From: Chrysaora quinquecirrha
Lineage: Eukaryota; Cnidaria; Scyphozoa; Semaeostomeae; Pelagiidae
Reading direction: 5' to 3'
Assembly: GCA_014526335.1 (NCBI GenBank)
Contig: JACTAT010000051.1
Coordinates: forward strand, 124,001-188,000
Length of the DNA stretch: 64,000 nucleotides
In this document: piece by piece, positions 22,000-32,769 of the stretch
How the letters are laid out: each line of letters starts with the position of its first letter
Position numbering within the stretch: position 1 is the first letter of the stretch
Made by a program: the position numbers and the translations under genes
The notes under the pieces: generated by a model
Databases searched by the model: none
Told to the model about the DNA's origin: nothing
What the model saw: the letters and a program-made list of their open reading frames with translations, nothing else

Positions 22000-23925
22000 T
22001 ATCGGGAACCTTATAGTTTAAATCAGGAACACATTTTGGATGACTGTAATGCTCCTGGGTCTCGTATGTTTTATTTGTAATCTGAAGCCGGGTTAGTTGT
22101 AACAATTATTATAATTATTATGACGCAATGTCAGATATATAGAGAGAAAGGAAGTTGTACGAATGGAAAATAATTGTATCATTATTACACGCGTTCTCAG
22201 GTTCATGATTTTTCTGCAGGCAAGTTGAGGAGCACAAGTGTGAACGCGGATAATGGAATGGGGGTTAGGCAGAAAGAAGTACACCAGAAGAATCATAATT
22301 TTTGAATAATGGGTTTTGAAGATAACAATAACGAAAAGCATAATTATTATTAAGGTTTTGAAGATAACTATAACGAAAAGTATAATTATTATGATTAAGA
22401 AGAATAATGGAAATGTTAACAATTAATGATAAATAATGAATTTAAAATGAGGATGGTGTAACTATTTATTATCTTTTTCTAGGTTTAATAACAGCTGCAA
22501 CAACGCCTGTAGAGGCCTTGCTGCAAGGTCCATAGTGGCAGAGTTTGCTCTGTTGTTAGTCAAGGGTTGAAATCTGTGTTGCCTCCGGTCTCTCGTCCGG
22601 TCCTGTTGTCTTTGCCCTCAGTTTCTGACTCTGGCCTCTTCTGTTTTCACAATAAATATTTCATCATTATCGATCAGGAGAAAGTGGAAGAAATAACAAA
22701 TGATGAAATATATATGAAGAGAAATGGAAAACTGGGAAGATCATGAGATCAGGAGGAAAATGTATAGCTTTTCAGGATAGGTGCCATACAGTAAACTCAT
22801 TTGTGCCATACAGTAAACTCATTTCTTATGATAAGAAACTTGTTTATAAGTGATGACTACGGATATAAATATTGGTCAATAAACTTTCATTACTAGAAGG
22901 AGAATGATTGAAAAGTCGTAAAAATTGTACATTATTTGCTTGGAAAGAATGAAATTTCTGCAAAAGAAACGTTGATTGTTTTTAGGTAGATATGGAATTT
23001 TTACCTTATTTGTTGTTCCGTTAACACCCCTCTGTCTTGGCGAACATAATCCTCGAAAGCAAATTCCCTGCCAGCCCCTCTTTTTAGTTGAGCGATAGTG
23101 TGCAATGTAAGACGCTAGAATGCAAAAAAATGAACATAATACAGATGCTGCAGTATTGGTGAGAAAATGATTGAAATATATAAATGAAATGTTATTGTTC
23201 GTTAGAACAAAATGGTAAAAGAATAATTACCTTGCTGTGTCTTTGCAATTGACGGTCTTCTGAATTGCCGGCATCTTGTTCTGGTGACATGCAGCGCAGT
23301 TATATGCCACATACATTTGCGTTTCCCTTTATAGCTAATTCATAGACCCACCCCGCCCCATCCGTGAAGGAAATTTTGGCCACCGAGTCAAAGTTTGCTC
23401 TATTTCATGCAGGAAAGCAAGTCAAGAATATAGAGCACGTCGAAAGTGCTGAAATGTCAGACAGACCGAAATATCATTGGCAGGGCTGACATGTGAAGTT
23501 GCAAGAATGAATTTTCAATTTTCACAGGCACTTTCAGATTCAAGGGTCAGGATTAATAATTTCCTGGCGAAGTGTACACTTGTGAACAACCTTTAATCCG
23601 AAATGAAATTTAGGCAAAGTGTGAATGAGAAATCAACATATGAAAACAATCGAAATAATGGCAAACTGTGATGAAAAAGCAATATCTTATCACCATATCC
23701 TGACAAAGTGTACACTTGTCAGCAACTCTAAATGCAATTAAATGTTTGGTGAAGTGTGATGTGAAATCGAGATGTTATACATATCATTTGATGTTACTAT
23801 TTGTGGAATTTTCCACAGTCTGTGTTTTTTAACATTCTGCCTCTCACTTTCAATCAGCAGTTGAACAAGAGATAAACAGGTATTTACAACAAAACATAAG
23901 ATCAATTACTAAAAATTTGCGCATG
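22000..23925. other. Gene-free spacer with short repeats
   Basis: No gene is supported. Visible structures are a 42-bp tandem duplication ('ggttttgaagataac.ataacgaaaag.ataattatta') near 22312-22400, a 26-bp duplication ('gtgccatacagtaaactcattt') near 22776-22825, and two degenerate ~138-bp units near 23560 and 23698 sharing 'aagtgtacacttgt'. 'actgggaagatcatgagatcag' occurs at both 21969 and 22731. A T-rich 'cctccggtctctcgtccggtcctg' stretch at 22580 is unexplained. Confidence 0.5.
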
Positions 23926-23930
23926 AGGGA

Positions 23931-24263
23931 TATAAAAAATGCCAAGGCCATCTGTAGTTAGGCCATGTTGGCGAACTTCTCACTGGCGGCTCTATTCTAT
24001 TTCACCATGGTAATAGAATTCAGACATAGAAAATCTCTAATTAGATTTCAGGCTCTTATTCTAAGTATAATTTCAATCCATATTCGAAGAAGACTGTATA
24101 ATATTCTAAATTTCCAATTCTAATTCTCACAAAAAAAACGAACAAGCAAACACGGCCTATGCGCCAAGTATGTTCAATTCTGACATCACATGATGGTCAT
24201 GTGATCTGAATGTTCTAATTCTTCATGTAAGCATAAAAAAAAAATGTCCGACAATTTCTAACA
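23931..24263 (-). repeat. 3' LTR of the BEL/Pao element
   Basis: 333-bp partner of the 5' LTR, bordered outside by the AGGGA duplication and inside by the polypurine tract at 24264-24273 (coding-strand sense). A polyadenylation signal was not assigned. Confidence 0.93.
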
Positions 24264-24460
24264 CTCCCCCTTGCAAGTGTTAAGCACTTGCAATATAAGA
24301 AATTGCTAGTCAATAATAAGCAAAAATTAAAAATACGCAAGTCAAGAATCCATTTTTTTTCTTTCTTTTTGATAATTCTGTCAGGTCCATGCTCCTTGTA
24401 GCAATATGTACAATATATACAATAAACATCACTCTCTGAGTCTTCGTATAACATCTGCAT

Positions 24461-24784
24461 CTAGTGCAGCAATGCGTTCGATCTTCTCGTTTCCTTTTCT
24501 ACATTTTCATTATCATTAGATTCAAGTAAGCTCGTTGGATTTCTTTCGGGTATTTCAACTGGAAACAATTTCTTGATCAGACGATTAATCAACGATACAT
24601 GCCCCGTCGTAGTTACGACCTTTACAACTGCACCTCTAATCTTCGAATCCTTGCTCGTAATCAGCTTCTCAACTCGTCCTAATCTCCAGAATCCTCTTGG
24701 CGTTTTATCCTGGTGAACAGTTACTACATCTCCAACCTTAATAGTTGGCTCTCCACGATTATTCGGGCTCAAATTATGTGATTC
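24461..24784 (-). CDS. BEL/Pao integrase C-terminal domain
   Basis: After the TGA the same frame continues with PTIKVGDVVTVHQDKTPRGF, WRLGRVEKLI and GAVVKVVTTTGHVSLINRLI. This is the small beta-rich domain found at the end of Pao integrases (the DUF5641 type), thought to bind DNA. The frame ends at 24461, about 200 bp from the 3' LTR. Confidence 0.88.
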   Translation of the reverse strand, partial: ESHNLSPNNRGEPTIKVGDVVTVHQDKTPRGFWRLGRVEKLITSKDSKIRGAVVKVVTTTGHVSLINRLIKKLFPVEIPERNPTSLLESNDNENVEKETRRSNALLH

Positions 24785-26330
24785 TCACAATTCAATCAAG
24801 TAGTCATCTCTCCATCGTTTCCACCAATGATCTAGAAGCTTTAATATATAACTCTGTCTCTTAATCAAGCCATTTCTATCAGAATTCTCAATTGTATCAT
24901 TACTTGCTGAGTAAGGTAACGAATTCAATTTTCGTCCACAAATCAAATGCGATGTTGTTAAAGCAATATCAAATTCATCTGAACTGAGATAAGTTAACGG
25001 TCTGTTATTCAAAGTGTTTTCGATTTCTACGAGAATTGTATACAGTTCATCAGCTGTTAGTTTCGCGTTTCGAAGAACCTTTCTCAAGCATCGCTTGACT
25101 GATTTAATGAGCCGTTCATAAATACTTCCATACCAAGGTGCTTCTTCTAGATTAAATGCCCAATTTATTCTCTTTGATGTCAAATACTTCTTCACTTCGG
25201 GATCTTTGAATATGTTTGACAGAAGTTTTTCTGCTTTCTTAAAGTATTTAGCGTTGTCACTGATGATTAGATTCGGAACACCTCTTCTAGCAATAAATCG
25301 TCTTAACGCCAATAGAAATTGCTCAGTACTCATGTCTTGCATTAATTCAAGGTGTATAGCTCTCGACAAAGTACACGTAAATATCACAATCCAAACTTTA
25401 CGATAAGTAGTTTCTTTACGCGAGAAACGAATCAATAGTGGTCCAGCTAAATCAGTACCAACACTTTCGAATGCAGTAGTCCCTTGGACACAAAATTCAG
25501 GTAAATGTGGCGATGACGGATATTTGTAGGCTTGTGACTCGAATCGTCGACAATAATTGCAATCATGTAAAATCTTACGTACTCTTTGCCTTCCTCTTGG
25601 AATCCAATACTTAGTACGCACCTCGTTCAACATTGATTTCGTTCCATTATGGTAACTCCTTTCATGTGCGTCATAAATGATTAACGTCGTAAGATGATGA
25701 CCTTGCTGCAAAAGTGCAGGAAATTTCGTTTCAAATCTCAATGAAGAATTGCCTATACGTCCATGGCATCTAATTATTCCAGCTTCATCTTGGAACAAAC
25801 CTAATTGCCTTTCAAGTTGCTTGAAATTTTCCTCTTTCTGTAAAGAATTTTGAACGGTTATTACCCATAAAGATTCTGCTCTTTCTATTTCATTGGCTGT
25901 TATGTCATCGATTTCAGTAGTTTGCTTCCTAATTTTCGCTTTAGTGTTCGAAATGAAACGTAACATGTAGGCAGTAACTTTCAGCAATTTATTCAAGGAA
26001 CTGAATCGGTTTATATCGATTATACCGTCTAAGTTCGGTTTTAACTGCTCTTGTGAATCTACAAGTAAAACTGTGTTGTCACTGCGTATTTCTTCAAAGC
26101 ACGTTGAAGTTTCAAGCTCCTTCACAGAAGGTTGTTTCGGATAGATTTCTTCAGGCCCCATAAGCCATTCAGGTCCATACCACCAAAGGTTATTTTCACT
26201 GAGTGCAACCAAGGATTGCCCTCTGGAACCGATATCAGCAGGGTTTTTGTTCGTAGGACAATATTGCCATTGTTCAGGTGTTGTTAGCTGCAAAATTTCC
26301 TTAATTCTGTGACTTACGAATTGCTTGAAG
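24785..26330 (-). CDS. BEL/Pao RNase H end and integrase
   Basis: Continues in the same frame after the TGA. The beginning, TPEQWQYCPTNKNPADIGSRG, is the end of Pao RNase H. The H2C2 zinc-binding domain is seen around HHLTTLIIYDAHERSYHNG and ILHDCNYCRRF. The integrase core has VGTDLAGPL (first Asp), FITRRGVP-like IARRGVPNLIISDNAKYF (second Asp) and EEAPWYGSIYERLIKSVKR (catalytic Glu). The integrase inserts the cDNA and leaves the 5-bp duplication seen at the ends. A second in-frame TGA at 24785 separates it from the C-terminal domain. Confidence 0.93.
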
Positions 26331-26332
26331 TT

Positions 26333-28081
26333 TCAATTGTACTTGACCCATGCTAACACGATTGTGCTATCTGTCCAGCATCTAATTGATTCAAATAATA
26401 TTTGACCTTCCAAAGCGGATTTTACTGTTTCTATCAATCTTGCCAGTATAACCGCTCCCATTAACTCAAGTCTTGGAATGGTTAGCTTCTTTAAAGGTGC
26501 CACTCTTGCTTTACTAGCGATCAATTTTCTTTCCGTGACATTGTCAGAGCGAATAATAATATAAATAACCGCACAATATGCCTTTGTAGATGCATCACAA
26601 AATCCATGTAGTTCAATATTCTGATGACTCGGTTGTTCTTTAACAAAATAACATCGCGATACGCAAACTTTCGTGACTTGATCGAGATCTCTGACTATTT
26701 CTAACCAAATAGCTTTCAAATTTTCAGGTAGGGGTGTATCCCATTTCAATTTAAGCTCACAGATTTCTTGGAGCAATATTCTTAATTTCACAACGACTGG
26801 TGAAACTAGCCCAATCAGATCAAAAATAGATGCTGCAAGCTTCAATAGGTTTCTTTTCGTTGGTGACAATTGCCTACCTAGTTCCACAAATTTTGCAAAC
26901 TTCAGTAATATAACGTCCTTTTCATAGTCCCATTTCATTCCAAGAACCTTTGTTTCAGTGAGTTCCAAAGGTGAATCGTCGCCTAAAATAATATTAGGAT
27001 GCGCTGTTTGGTCACTTTCACAATAAGATTCCGGTTTTATTTGAATATCCTTTCCATTTTCTCTTTCAATAGTTTTTTGGACTTCTGGATCACTGCATCG
27101 AAACTTGTGCAGTTGAAACGAACCCTTTGACAAACAATTTTTCGTTTCTTTGTACAAGTTATAAGCTTCCGTCGCATTCTCTTCGCCGAAAACTATGTCA
27201 TCTACGTAAATCGACTGCTGCAACCTTTCACCGATTTTCGAATCTTCAAACTCGTAACCTTTTATGTGATGAGACAAAGTTGCCCCTAACAAAATTGGTG
27301 AACAATGAAGTCCAAAAACAACTTGTGTAAATCGAAAGATGACAATTTCTGGATTTTCTGTTTCCACGTCATTTATCCACAAAAATCGCAAAGCATCACG
27401 GTCCTGTTCATTGACGTGAATCATATGAAAGGCTTTCCGTACATCACTAATCAAAGCAACGTTGTAGTATCGAAATCGTAGGAGAATGTCAAATATCTTT
27501 GGATTTAAGCTCGGACCTGTGTATAAACACTTGTTTAAGCTGGGCGAATCAGCATTAATTTTTGCGCTTCCATCCATTACTACTCGCTTTTTCGTAGTTG
27601 TTGCATCCCTTCGTACAACTGCATGGTGACTCAGATAATGAGTTTTACCGGCTACAGTTGGTTCAAATAAGCTAGGTTTGACTTCCTCAATAATACCTTG
27701 CCTTAGCTGTTCTTCAATAATATTATTATATTCTTTCAAAAGATCAGGTTCCTTGCGAAGGTGTTTCAAGGTAGAATGTAGTCTAGCTACACAAAGCTCA
27801 TAATTATCTGGCAAAATATCATGGTGATCGCGCCATGGCAGAGAAATTATATAATGACCATTTTCATATTTCAAATCTTTAGAAAATTGCTCATCAACAG
27901 AATCAACATTATTAATACCCAAAGTTTCAAGTTGGAAAAGCTCTTCTACCCTTTTATCCATCTCACTTTCAACCTTTTGGGATTCGTTTTCATAAACAAT
28001 AGGACTTCTGCAGTCTACTCTCAAAATGTGCGTTGTTGCAAGGTTTACTGATGATAACAGATTTCTGGGGACGTTAGACAC
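26333..28081 (-). CDS. BEL/Pao reverse transcriptase and RNase H (partial)
   Basis: 582 residues in frame, starting within the polyprotein; the true frame opens a little upstream. RT landmarks are VVMDGSAK, SDVRKAFHMIHV (first catalytic Asp), VVFGLHCSPILLGATL and the YVDD box in QQSIYVDDIVFG. The Pao-type connector has KRNLLKLAASIFDLIGLVSP and the RNase H region has HGFCDASTKAYCAVIY with ELMGAVILARL. The catalytic aspartates are present. The frame is cut by an in-frame TGA at 26331-26333, in the RNase H end (WTDSTIVLAWVK). Confidence 0.93.
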   Translation of the reverse strand: MSNVPRNLLSSVNLATTHILRVDCRSPIVYENESQKVESEMDKRVEELFQLETLGINNVDSVDEQFSKDLKYENGHYIISLPWRDHHDILPDNYELCVARLHSTLKHLRKEPDLLKEYNNIIEEQLRQGIIEEVKPSLFEPTVAGKTHYLSHHAVVRRDATTTKKRVVMDGSAKINADSPSLNKCLYTGPSLNPKIFDILLRFRYYNVALISDVRKAFHMIHVNEQDRDALRFLWINDVETENPEIVIFRFTQVVFGLHCSPILLGATLSHHIKGYEFEDSKIGERLQQSIYVDDIVFGEENATEAYNLYKETKNCLSKGSFQLHKFRCSDPEVQKTIERENGKDIQIKPESYCESDQTAHPNIILGDDSPLELTETKVLGMKWDYEKDVILLKFAKFVELGRQLSPTKRNLLKLAASIFDLIGLVSPVVVKLRILLQEICELKLKWDTPLPENLKAIWLEIVRDLDQVTKVCVSRCYFVKEQPSHQNIELHGFCDASTKAYCAVIYIIIRSDNVTERKLIASKARVAPLKKLTIPRLELMGAVILARLIETVKSALEGQILFESIRCWTDSTIVLAWVKYN

Positions 28082-28113
28082 TACCCCTGAAAGTACCCAT
28101 CCAAATTTAGTAC

Positions 28114-30009
28114 CTACTGCAACAGGTTCTTCATGAGATTCCCTTCAATAATTTCTCCAGTTAAAATTCTCCAAATATTGTCACTCGCTATCAATACATC
28201 AACACTTAAATCAGTTTCATTGTCCTTTGGGAAATCTGCCAAATGCAAATTTTTCAAATGATGGTATTTTTCCTTTGCAAATCTAACAGTTTGACCCTGA
28301 ACAGGTGAGCAAATAGTAGGTACGACAAGAGCTTCAACTCCTATGTTAGATTTATTCTTTCGATTGCATAGATCCACATTAATGATATCGCAAGTCCTTG
28401 TTTCCCCCTCATTTGATCCAAAGACCTTAATAACCATATTTTCACGCCTTAATGTTGCCAAATTTAAGACATTTCTTGCTCTTTCTGTGATATAGGATCT
28501 TTGAGACCCTGAGTCAAGTATTATTCTTAAATTTACTGCTCTAGATTGCTCTTGGGGGTTTGAGGCTACTACAAATGCAGTTTGCAACAGTATACCTCTA
28601 TTTGTACAAGCTTCCTCATTATTGATCCCACAAAATGTAGATGTTTGTGGACTTGCATCAGTCTGAGATGACTGAGTACTAGAATTTACTCTACCACCAT
28701 TATAGGTGTTATTTTCAAAATTACCTTGATAAGATTTATTTCTCTCGCATAATGCAACATGATGATTACCTCTGCAATTGAAACATTTGATTGATGCATC
28801 ACAATTCTTGGCCAAATGACCTGCCCTTTTTAAGCATGAAAAACATCTTCCACTCTTTCTCAAGATATTTCGTCTTTCTTGCATATTAGTTACCACTTTA
28901 CATCCAGCTGTACCATGATCGCCTTGGCAAAATGTGCAATTCTGTTTGTTTCTGGCTCCAGTTGCTAAGGTTGCTGCTGTGGCATAATTTTCTTGCAAAT
29001 TTCTTCTAACTTCTCTCCTCATTGGCTCCTTTCTTGTTGGAATACATTTCTCTCTTGCCTCGATTTCTAATTTTAAAGATTCCAGCATCTTAGTCAGCTC
29101 CCAATCTTCTTCACTGTTATACAACTCTGACATTTTTCTGCTTATTATCAGCTGAATTTCTTCTGGTAGTTTCTGCAACAGAACATTTACCAGTACTGTG
29201 CCATAAGTCTTGGGATCTACCTTTAATGCTTGGAGACCTCTTCCATGAGTTTCAATGCTGTCGTAAAATTTTCTCAAATCGTAAATATTTGCATTTTTAT
29301 TAACCGGGTCTATTTTCAGTAATGCATCAATGTGACTGTTTAAAACCATTTGACGCTGACCAAATCTTCCCTTCAATAAATCAACAGCGATTTGATAATT
29401 GTTATCAGTGAGTTCTAGTCCTGCTATAGTATGATAGGCTGAACCTTCACACTGAGCTCTCAGATATTCTAATTTTGAGCAATTGCTCAATCCTGGATTA
29501 CTATCCACACTGGTTTTGAATGAGTCCCAGAACTCCTGCCATTTGTCAGGCTTCCCATAAAATTTTTGTAATTGTAATTTAGGCAGTTTTGTAAAACTTG
29601 CTCCCCCATGAGGCGTTTGTTGTCTCAATCCTTGTTGGCTTGCTGTAGGTGTGACTGTACTTCCTTGTGAAGCCATTTCGAAAGATTTTAATTTTTCTTC
29701 AATTTCCAACAAAACCTTTCGAACATTTTCCCTAAAAAGCCCTGACTCATCAATCTCTGTTGCTATCTCTGCTTCTTCATCTAATAAATCTAATATTTGA
29801 TCATCTAAGTTATTGACAGTTATAAATTTTTCCTCCAACATCAGTTTGTTTTGCTTCAAAGACAGCGTTTCTGTCAGTTGGGAGTCTAAATGATTTCGAA
29901 TTTCTCCAAGTGCCCTTGTCACGTAGGCCTTGTGACCACCACGAACTCTTCTCTTCTTCGTTATCTCAGAATTAGCAGAACTTCCTGAGCTATCTGTATC
30001 TGTAGACAT
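28114..30009 (-). CDS. BEL/Pao Gag and aspartic protease
   Basis: 631 residues starting at the ATG at 30009. After a Ser-rich start comes a coiled-coil-like N-terminus, then the capsid-type region (KLPKLQLQKFYGKPDKWQEF at about residue 140 is the hallmark of the Pao Gag domain). Three cysteine-histidine clusters follow at about residues 355-420 (CTFCQGDHGTAGC, CFSCLKRAGHLAKNC, CFNCRGNHHVALC), the last two being CCHC knuckles. The protease active site is LDSGSQRSY at about residue 500. Gag packages the RNA and the protease cuts the polyprotein. The frame ends at a TAG at 28114, where a one-base shift separates it from the RT frame; whether this is programmed or mutational is unknown. Confidence 0.93.
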   Translation of the reverse strand: MSTDTDSSGSSANSEITKKRRVRGGHKAYVTRALGEIRNHLDSQLTETLSLKQNKLMLEEKFITVNNLDDQILDLLDEEAEIATEIDESGLFRENVRKVLLEIEEKLKSFEMASQGSTVTPTASQQGLRQQTPHGGASFTKLPKLQLQKFYGKPDKWQEFWDSFKTSVDSNPGLSNCSKLEYLRAQCEGSAYHTIAGLELTDNNYQIAVDLLKGRFGQRQMVLNSHIDALLKIDPVNKNANIYDLRKFYDSIETHGRGLQALKVDPKTYGTVLVNVLLQKLPEEIQLIISRKMSELYNSEEDWELTKMLESLKLEIEAREKCIPTRKEPMRREVRRNLQENYATAATLATGARNKQNCTFCQGDHGTAGCKVVTNMQERRNILRKSGRCFSCLKRAGHLAKNCDASIKCFNCRGNHHVALCERNKSYQGNFENNTYNGGRVNSSTQSSQTDASPQTSTFCGINNEEACTNRGILLQTAFVVASNPQEQSRAVNLRIILDSGSQRSYITERARNVLNLATLRRENMVIKVFGSNEGETRTCDIINVDLCNRKNKSNIGVEALVVPTICSPVQGQTVRFAKEKYHHLKNLHLADFPKDNETDLSVDVLIASDNIWRILTGEIIEGNLMKNLLQ

Positions 30010-30077
30010 GATTAATTTCTTTCTAAGATCAAATACTTCGTATCTTTCAAATTCTCAAATCCGGTTCGGTTTGACAA

Positions 30078-30408
30078 TATAAAAAATGCCAAGGCCATCT
30101 GTAGTTAGGCCATGTTGGCGAACTTCTCACTGGCGGCTCTATTCTATTTCACCACGGTAATAGAATTCAGACATAGAAAATCTCTAATTAGATTTCAGGC
30201 TCTTATTCTAAGTATAATTTCAATCCATATTCGAAGAAGACTGTATAATATTCTAAATTTCCAATTCTAATTCTCACAAAAAAAAACGAACAAGCAAACA
30301 CGCCCCATGCGCCAAGTATGTTCAATTCTGACATCACATGATGGTCATGTGATCTGAATGTTCTAATTCTCCATGTAAGCATAAAAAAATGTCCGACAAT
30401 TTCTAACA
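30078..30408 (-). repeat. 5' LTR of the BEL/Pao element
   Basis: 331 bp, nearly identical to the 3' LTR, with only a handful of single-base or homopolymer differences (for example cacgg versus catgg and A-run lengths). By the usual logic that the LTRs are identical at insertion, the insertion is young. The retroviral-type promoter should lie here. Confidence 0.93.
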
Positions 30409-30639
30409 AGGGATAATAGTTGTTTGCCACCGTGCTTTATTTATGTTTACCCCTTACACCCAAGCTGTGAGAATGTAACAAAACATAATTAGAGTCGTGG
30501 GTTGAATAGGTATAGGAGTCCAGGAGTTTTCTTATGCAAATCTCTTTAAAATGTACCGTTAAGCATCAACGAAAATGTAGCAGGTATTTCTATATGTTAA
30601 ATTTATACCATCTCCGACATCGGGGAAGGTAACAAAACC

Positions 30640-31030
30640 TTAGTTGAAATGCTATTGTTATGTGTAAATGAGGTGGAAATTTTAAAGGGATAAATGTATT
30701 TTACTGGAGAATGAATGGGGAGAAGGGAATGAATAGAAAGAGAGAAATATTAAAGATATGGTACATGTAGGTCACATGAGATCTAAATCACATGGACATT
30801 TTGAAGGAATGAATGTATTTTCAATGGAGAATGAATGGGAGAAAGAAAGAAATGTTAAGGGCGTGGTGGATGTAGGTCATTTGATGAAGGGTATTGAACA
30901 TGAAGGTCACGTGAGATTTAAATGACGTGGACATGTTGAAGGAATGAATGTATTTTCACTGGAGAATGAATTTGGAGAGAGAAAGAAATGTTAAGAGGGT
31001 GTTAGATGTAGGTCACTTGACGGTAAATGG
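30640..31030. repeat. ~130-bp tandem repeat (three units), relative at 19235-19325
   Basis: The phrase 'gaatgaatgtattttcactggagaatgaat' recurs near 30686, 30815 and 30945, each followed by 'gagaaagaaagaaatgttaagg' and 'gatgtaggtcac.tga'. A diverged single unit lies at 19235-19325, beside the foldback element. No coding capacity. Confidence 0.75.
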
Positions 31031-31123
31031 GCATGCATGTATAAAAAGGTGGAATACACTGTACTAATCATTCAAACTGCTGTTGTAACTTTGGAATTAC
31101 GGAGGAGTACTTAGTTTTAGAAA

Positions 31124-31562
31124 TGGAGAATTATGTAGAAAAAATTTAATACCAAGCTAAAAGAGTTATGCCAGCATATGAAAATGGTGATGGAAGACCT
31201 GTTCCACAAATGGATGGAGCAATGTTCCAGTTTATTGTGGAAGAGAAAAGTGGCCTTGGAAAGGAGAAAACACAGAGGGTGTTAAGAAGAGTGAAAGCCG
31301 TTTTTCTGAAAGGGACAATGGAGATAAAAGAAGCAAAAAAAGCACATGGTGGAGAAAATAAGGGAGTTTGAAAGGCGAAGAAGAAGATTGGAGGAGGAAA
31401 GGCACGAGGAAGAGGAAGCATAGAGGAACATAGAGGAAGCAGAAAATGAAAGAGAAAGGTGGGAAAGATTCGGGAGCGAAGAAGTTCAGACGAGGAACTG
31501 ACTGAGCCTGAGTCTGAGGACAGTACTGAGCTTGAGTCTGAGGATGGTAACATGGAAATCTG
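31124..31562 (+). other. Small basic-acidic open frames of unknown origin
   Basis: An ATG at 31124 opens a frame closed after eight codons. 31168-31371 then encodes 67 residues (MPAYENGDGRPVPQMDGAMF), and beyond it a Lys/Arg-rich helical stretch and an acidic repeat (ELTEPESEDSTELESEDG) follow in a second frame to about 31562. A basic coiled segment followed by an acidic tail could be a small DNA-binding or Gag-like protein, now frameshifted. No family recognised. Confidence 0.3.
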
Positions 31563-31912
31563 ACTTTTTGAAATACTTTTTAAACTGTTTTTAAAATTAT
31601 CATGCTATGACTTTTTTTAATGTCTTTTAATGTTAACATATTATTGTTCCAATTTAGTAATGTTCTTTAAGTTGTTATAGTTGTCGTAGTTATAAATGAA
31701 TTTAGTTGTGTTATCCTTATACATGAATGCAGTTTCTTTGTGTTTTTTATATTTTTGAACAGCAGACCATAGCATAACTTTAATTAAAAAAAATATACAG
31801 AAACTGAAGTAACTTAAACAAACTGTGATAAACGATGGAAAAAATAATAAAACTGAAGACAACCAGGCCCTCTTGAGGGGATTTAGGGCGCTTAGAATCA
31901 GTTCTTTCTCGC

Positions 31913-32640
31913 TTGCGCACAGGTGGCCTTAAGCTTAAGGTTAACAATTTGACATTTTGTGCGTCTCAGGTTAAGTACTTAGGCCATGTAGTATCTAAGG
32001 ATGGTTTGAGCCCAGACCCAAGTATGGTGAGCGCAGTGCATAATTTACCTGTCCCCCAGGATCTCATGCAGCTTAGGTCATTTTCAGGGCTGATAGGTTA
32101 CTATGGGAAATTCATTAAGGACTTCTTGTTACACGCTGAGCCTTTGTATCGTCTAAGTAAGAAGGATATACCTTTTGTGTGGGGTGCTGAGCAGAAGCAA
32201 GCATTATCTGACATGAAGGAAGCGCTTACTTCAGCCCCAATCTTGCAATTTCAGGATTTTAATTTTTCGTTTTATATTCAGTCAGACCCTAGCGATAAGG
32301 GATTCAGCGCTGTATCAGGACAATTGTTCAATTGCATGGAGGTTGTTGTTGCATATGCGAGTAAAGTGATACAGGTTAATTGGTCCACCATTGAAAAGGA
32401 AGCCTTTGCTATTATTTGGTCGGTTAAGCATTTCAGGCATTTTTTGTATGGTAGGTCGTTCACCATATTCACAGACAATAATCCGTTAAAGTGGCTTTGT
32501 ACGCTTAAGAGCCCTGAAGGTAGACAAGCGCGTTGAACAGAGTTTCTCAAGACTTACGATTTTAAGGTAGAATACAGGCCAGGACGTTGCAATGCTAATG
32601 CAGATGCATTATCGTGTATGCCTATTATCGGCGCTATAAC
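31913..32640 (+). pseudogene. Ty3-like RT end and RNase H
   Basis: The frame opens inside the RT, after the YxDD box, at the RT palm/thumb (LTFCASQVKYLGHVVSKDGL). It continues with the connection block (LRSFSGLIGYYGKFIKDF) and the RNase H domain (FYIQSDPSDKGFSAVSGQLF, first catalytic Asp; IEKEAFAIIWSVKHFRHFLYG; FTIFTDNNPLKWL). A TGA at 32534 interrupts it; the frame then resumes with the VEYRPGRCNANADALS block. Confidence 0.88.
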
Positions 32641-32769
32641 ACCAGCACCGCCTATGTTTGAATTAGCTAACATGAGTGAATTGCAAACTAAGGATCCAGG
32701 TTTATCTCAGCTGCTTAAGTATCTACAATCAGGTGAATTACCAGGTAATTCTTCAGACGATCGTTAGGT

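Larger units (their letters stand above)
23931..30408 (-). mobile_element. BEL/Pao LTR retrotransposon, full length
   Basis: Two LTRs flank Gag-protease, RT-RNase H, integrase and a C-terminal domain in BEL/Pao order on the minus strand. The 5-bp sequence AGGGA lies just outside both ends (23926-23930 and 30409-30413), a perfect target duplication. On the coding strand the LTR begins TGTTAGAAATTG; its other end is ...TTTTTTATA rather than the usual CA. A purine tract (AAGGGGGAG) sits directly upstream of the 3' LTR. A primer-binding site was not recognised. The element measures 6478 bp. Two in-frame TGA codons and one frameshift interrupt the polyprotein. Confidence 0.95.

Noticed and set aside
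25206..25406. Plus-strand frames inside the BEL/Pao element
   Set aside because: They are shadows of the integrase and RT frames on the minus strand.
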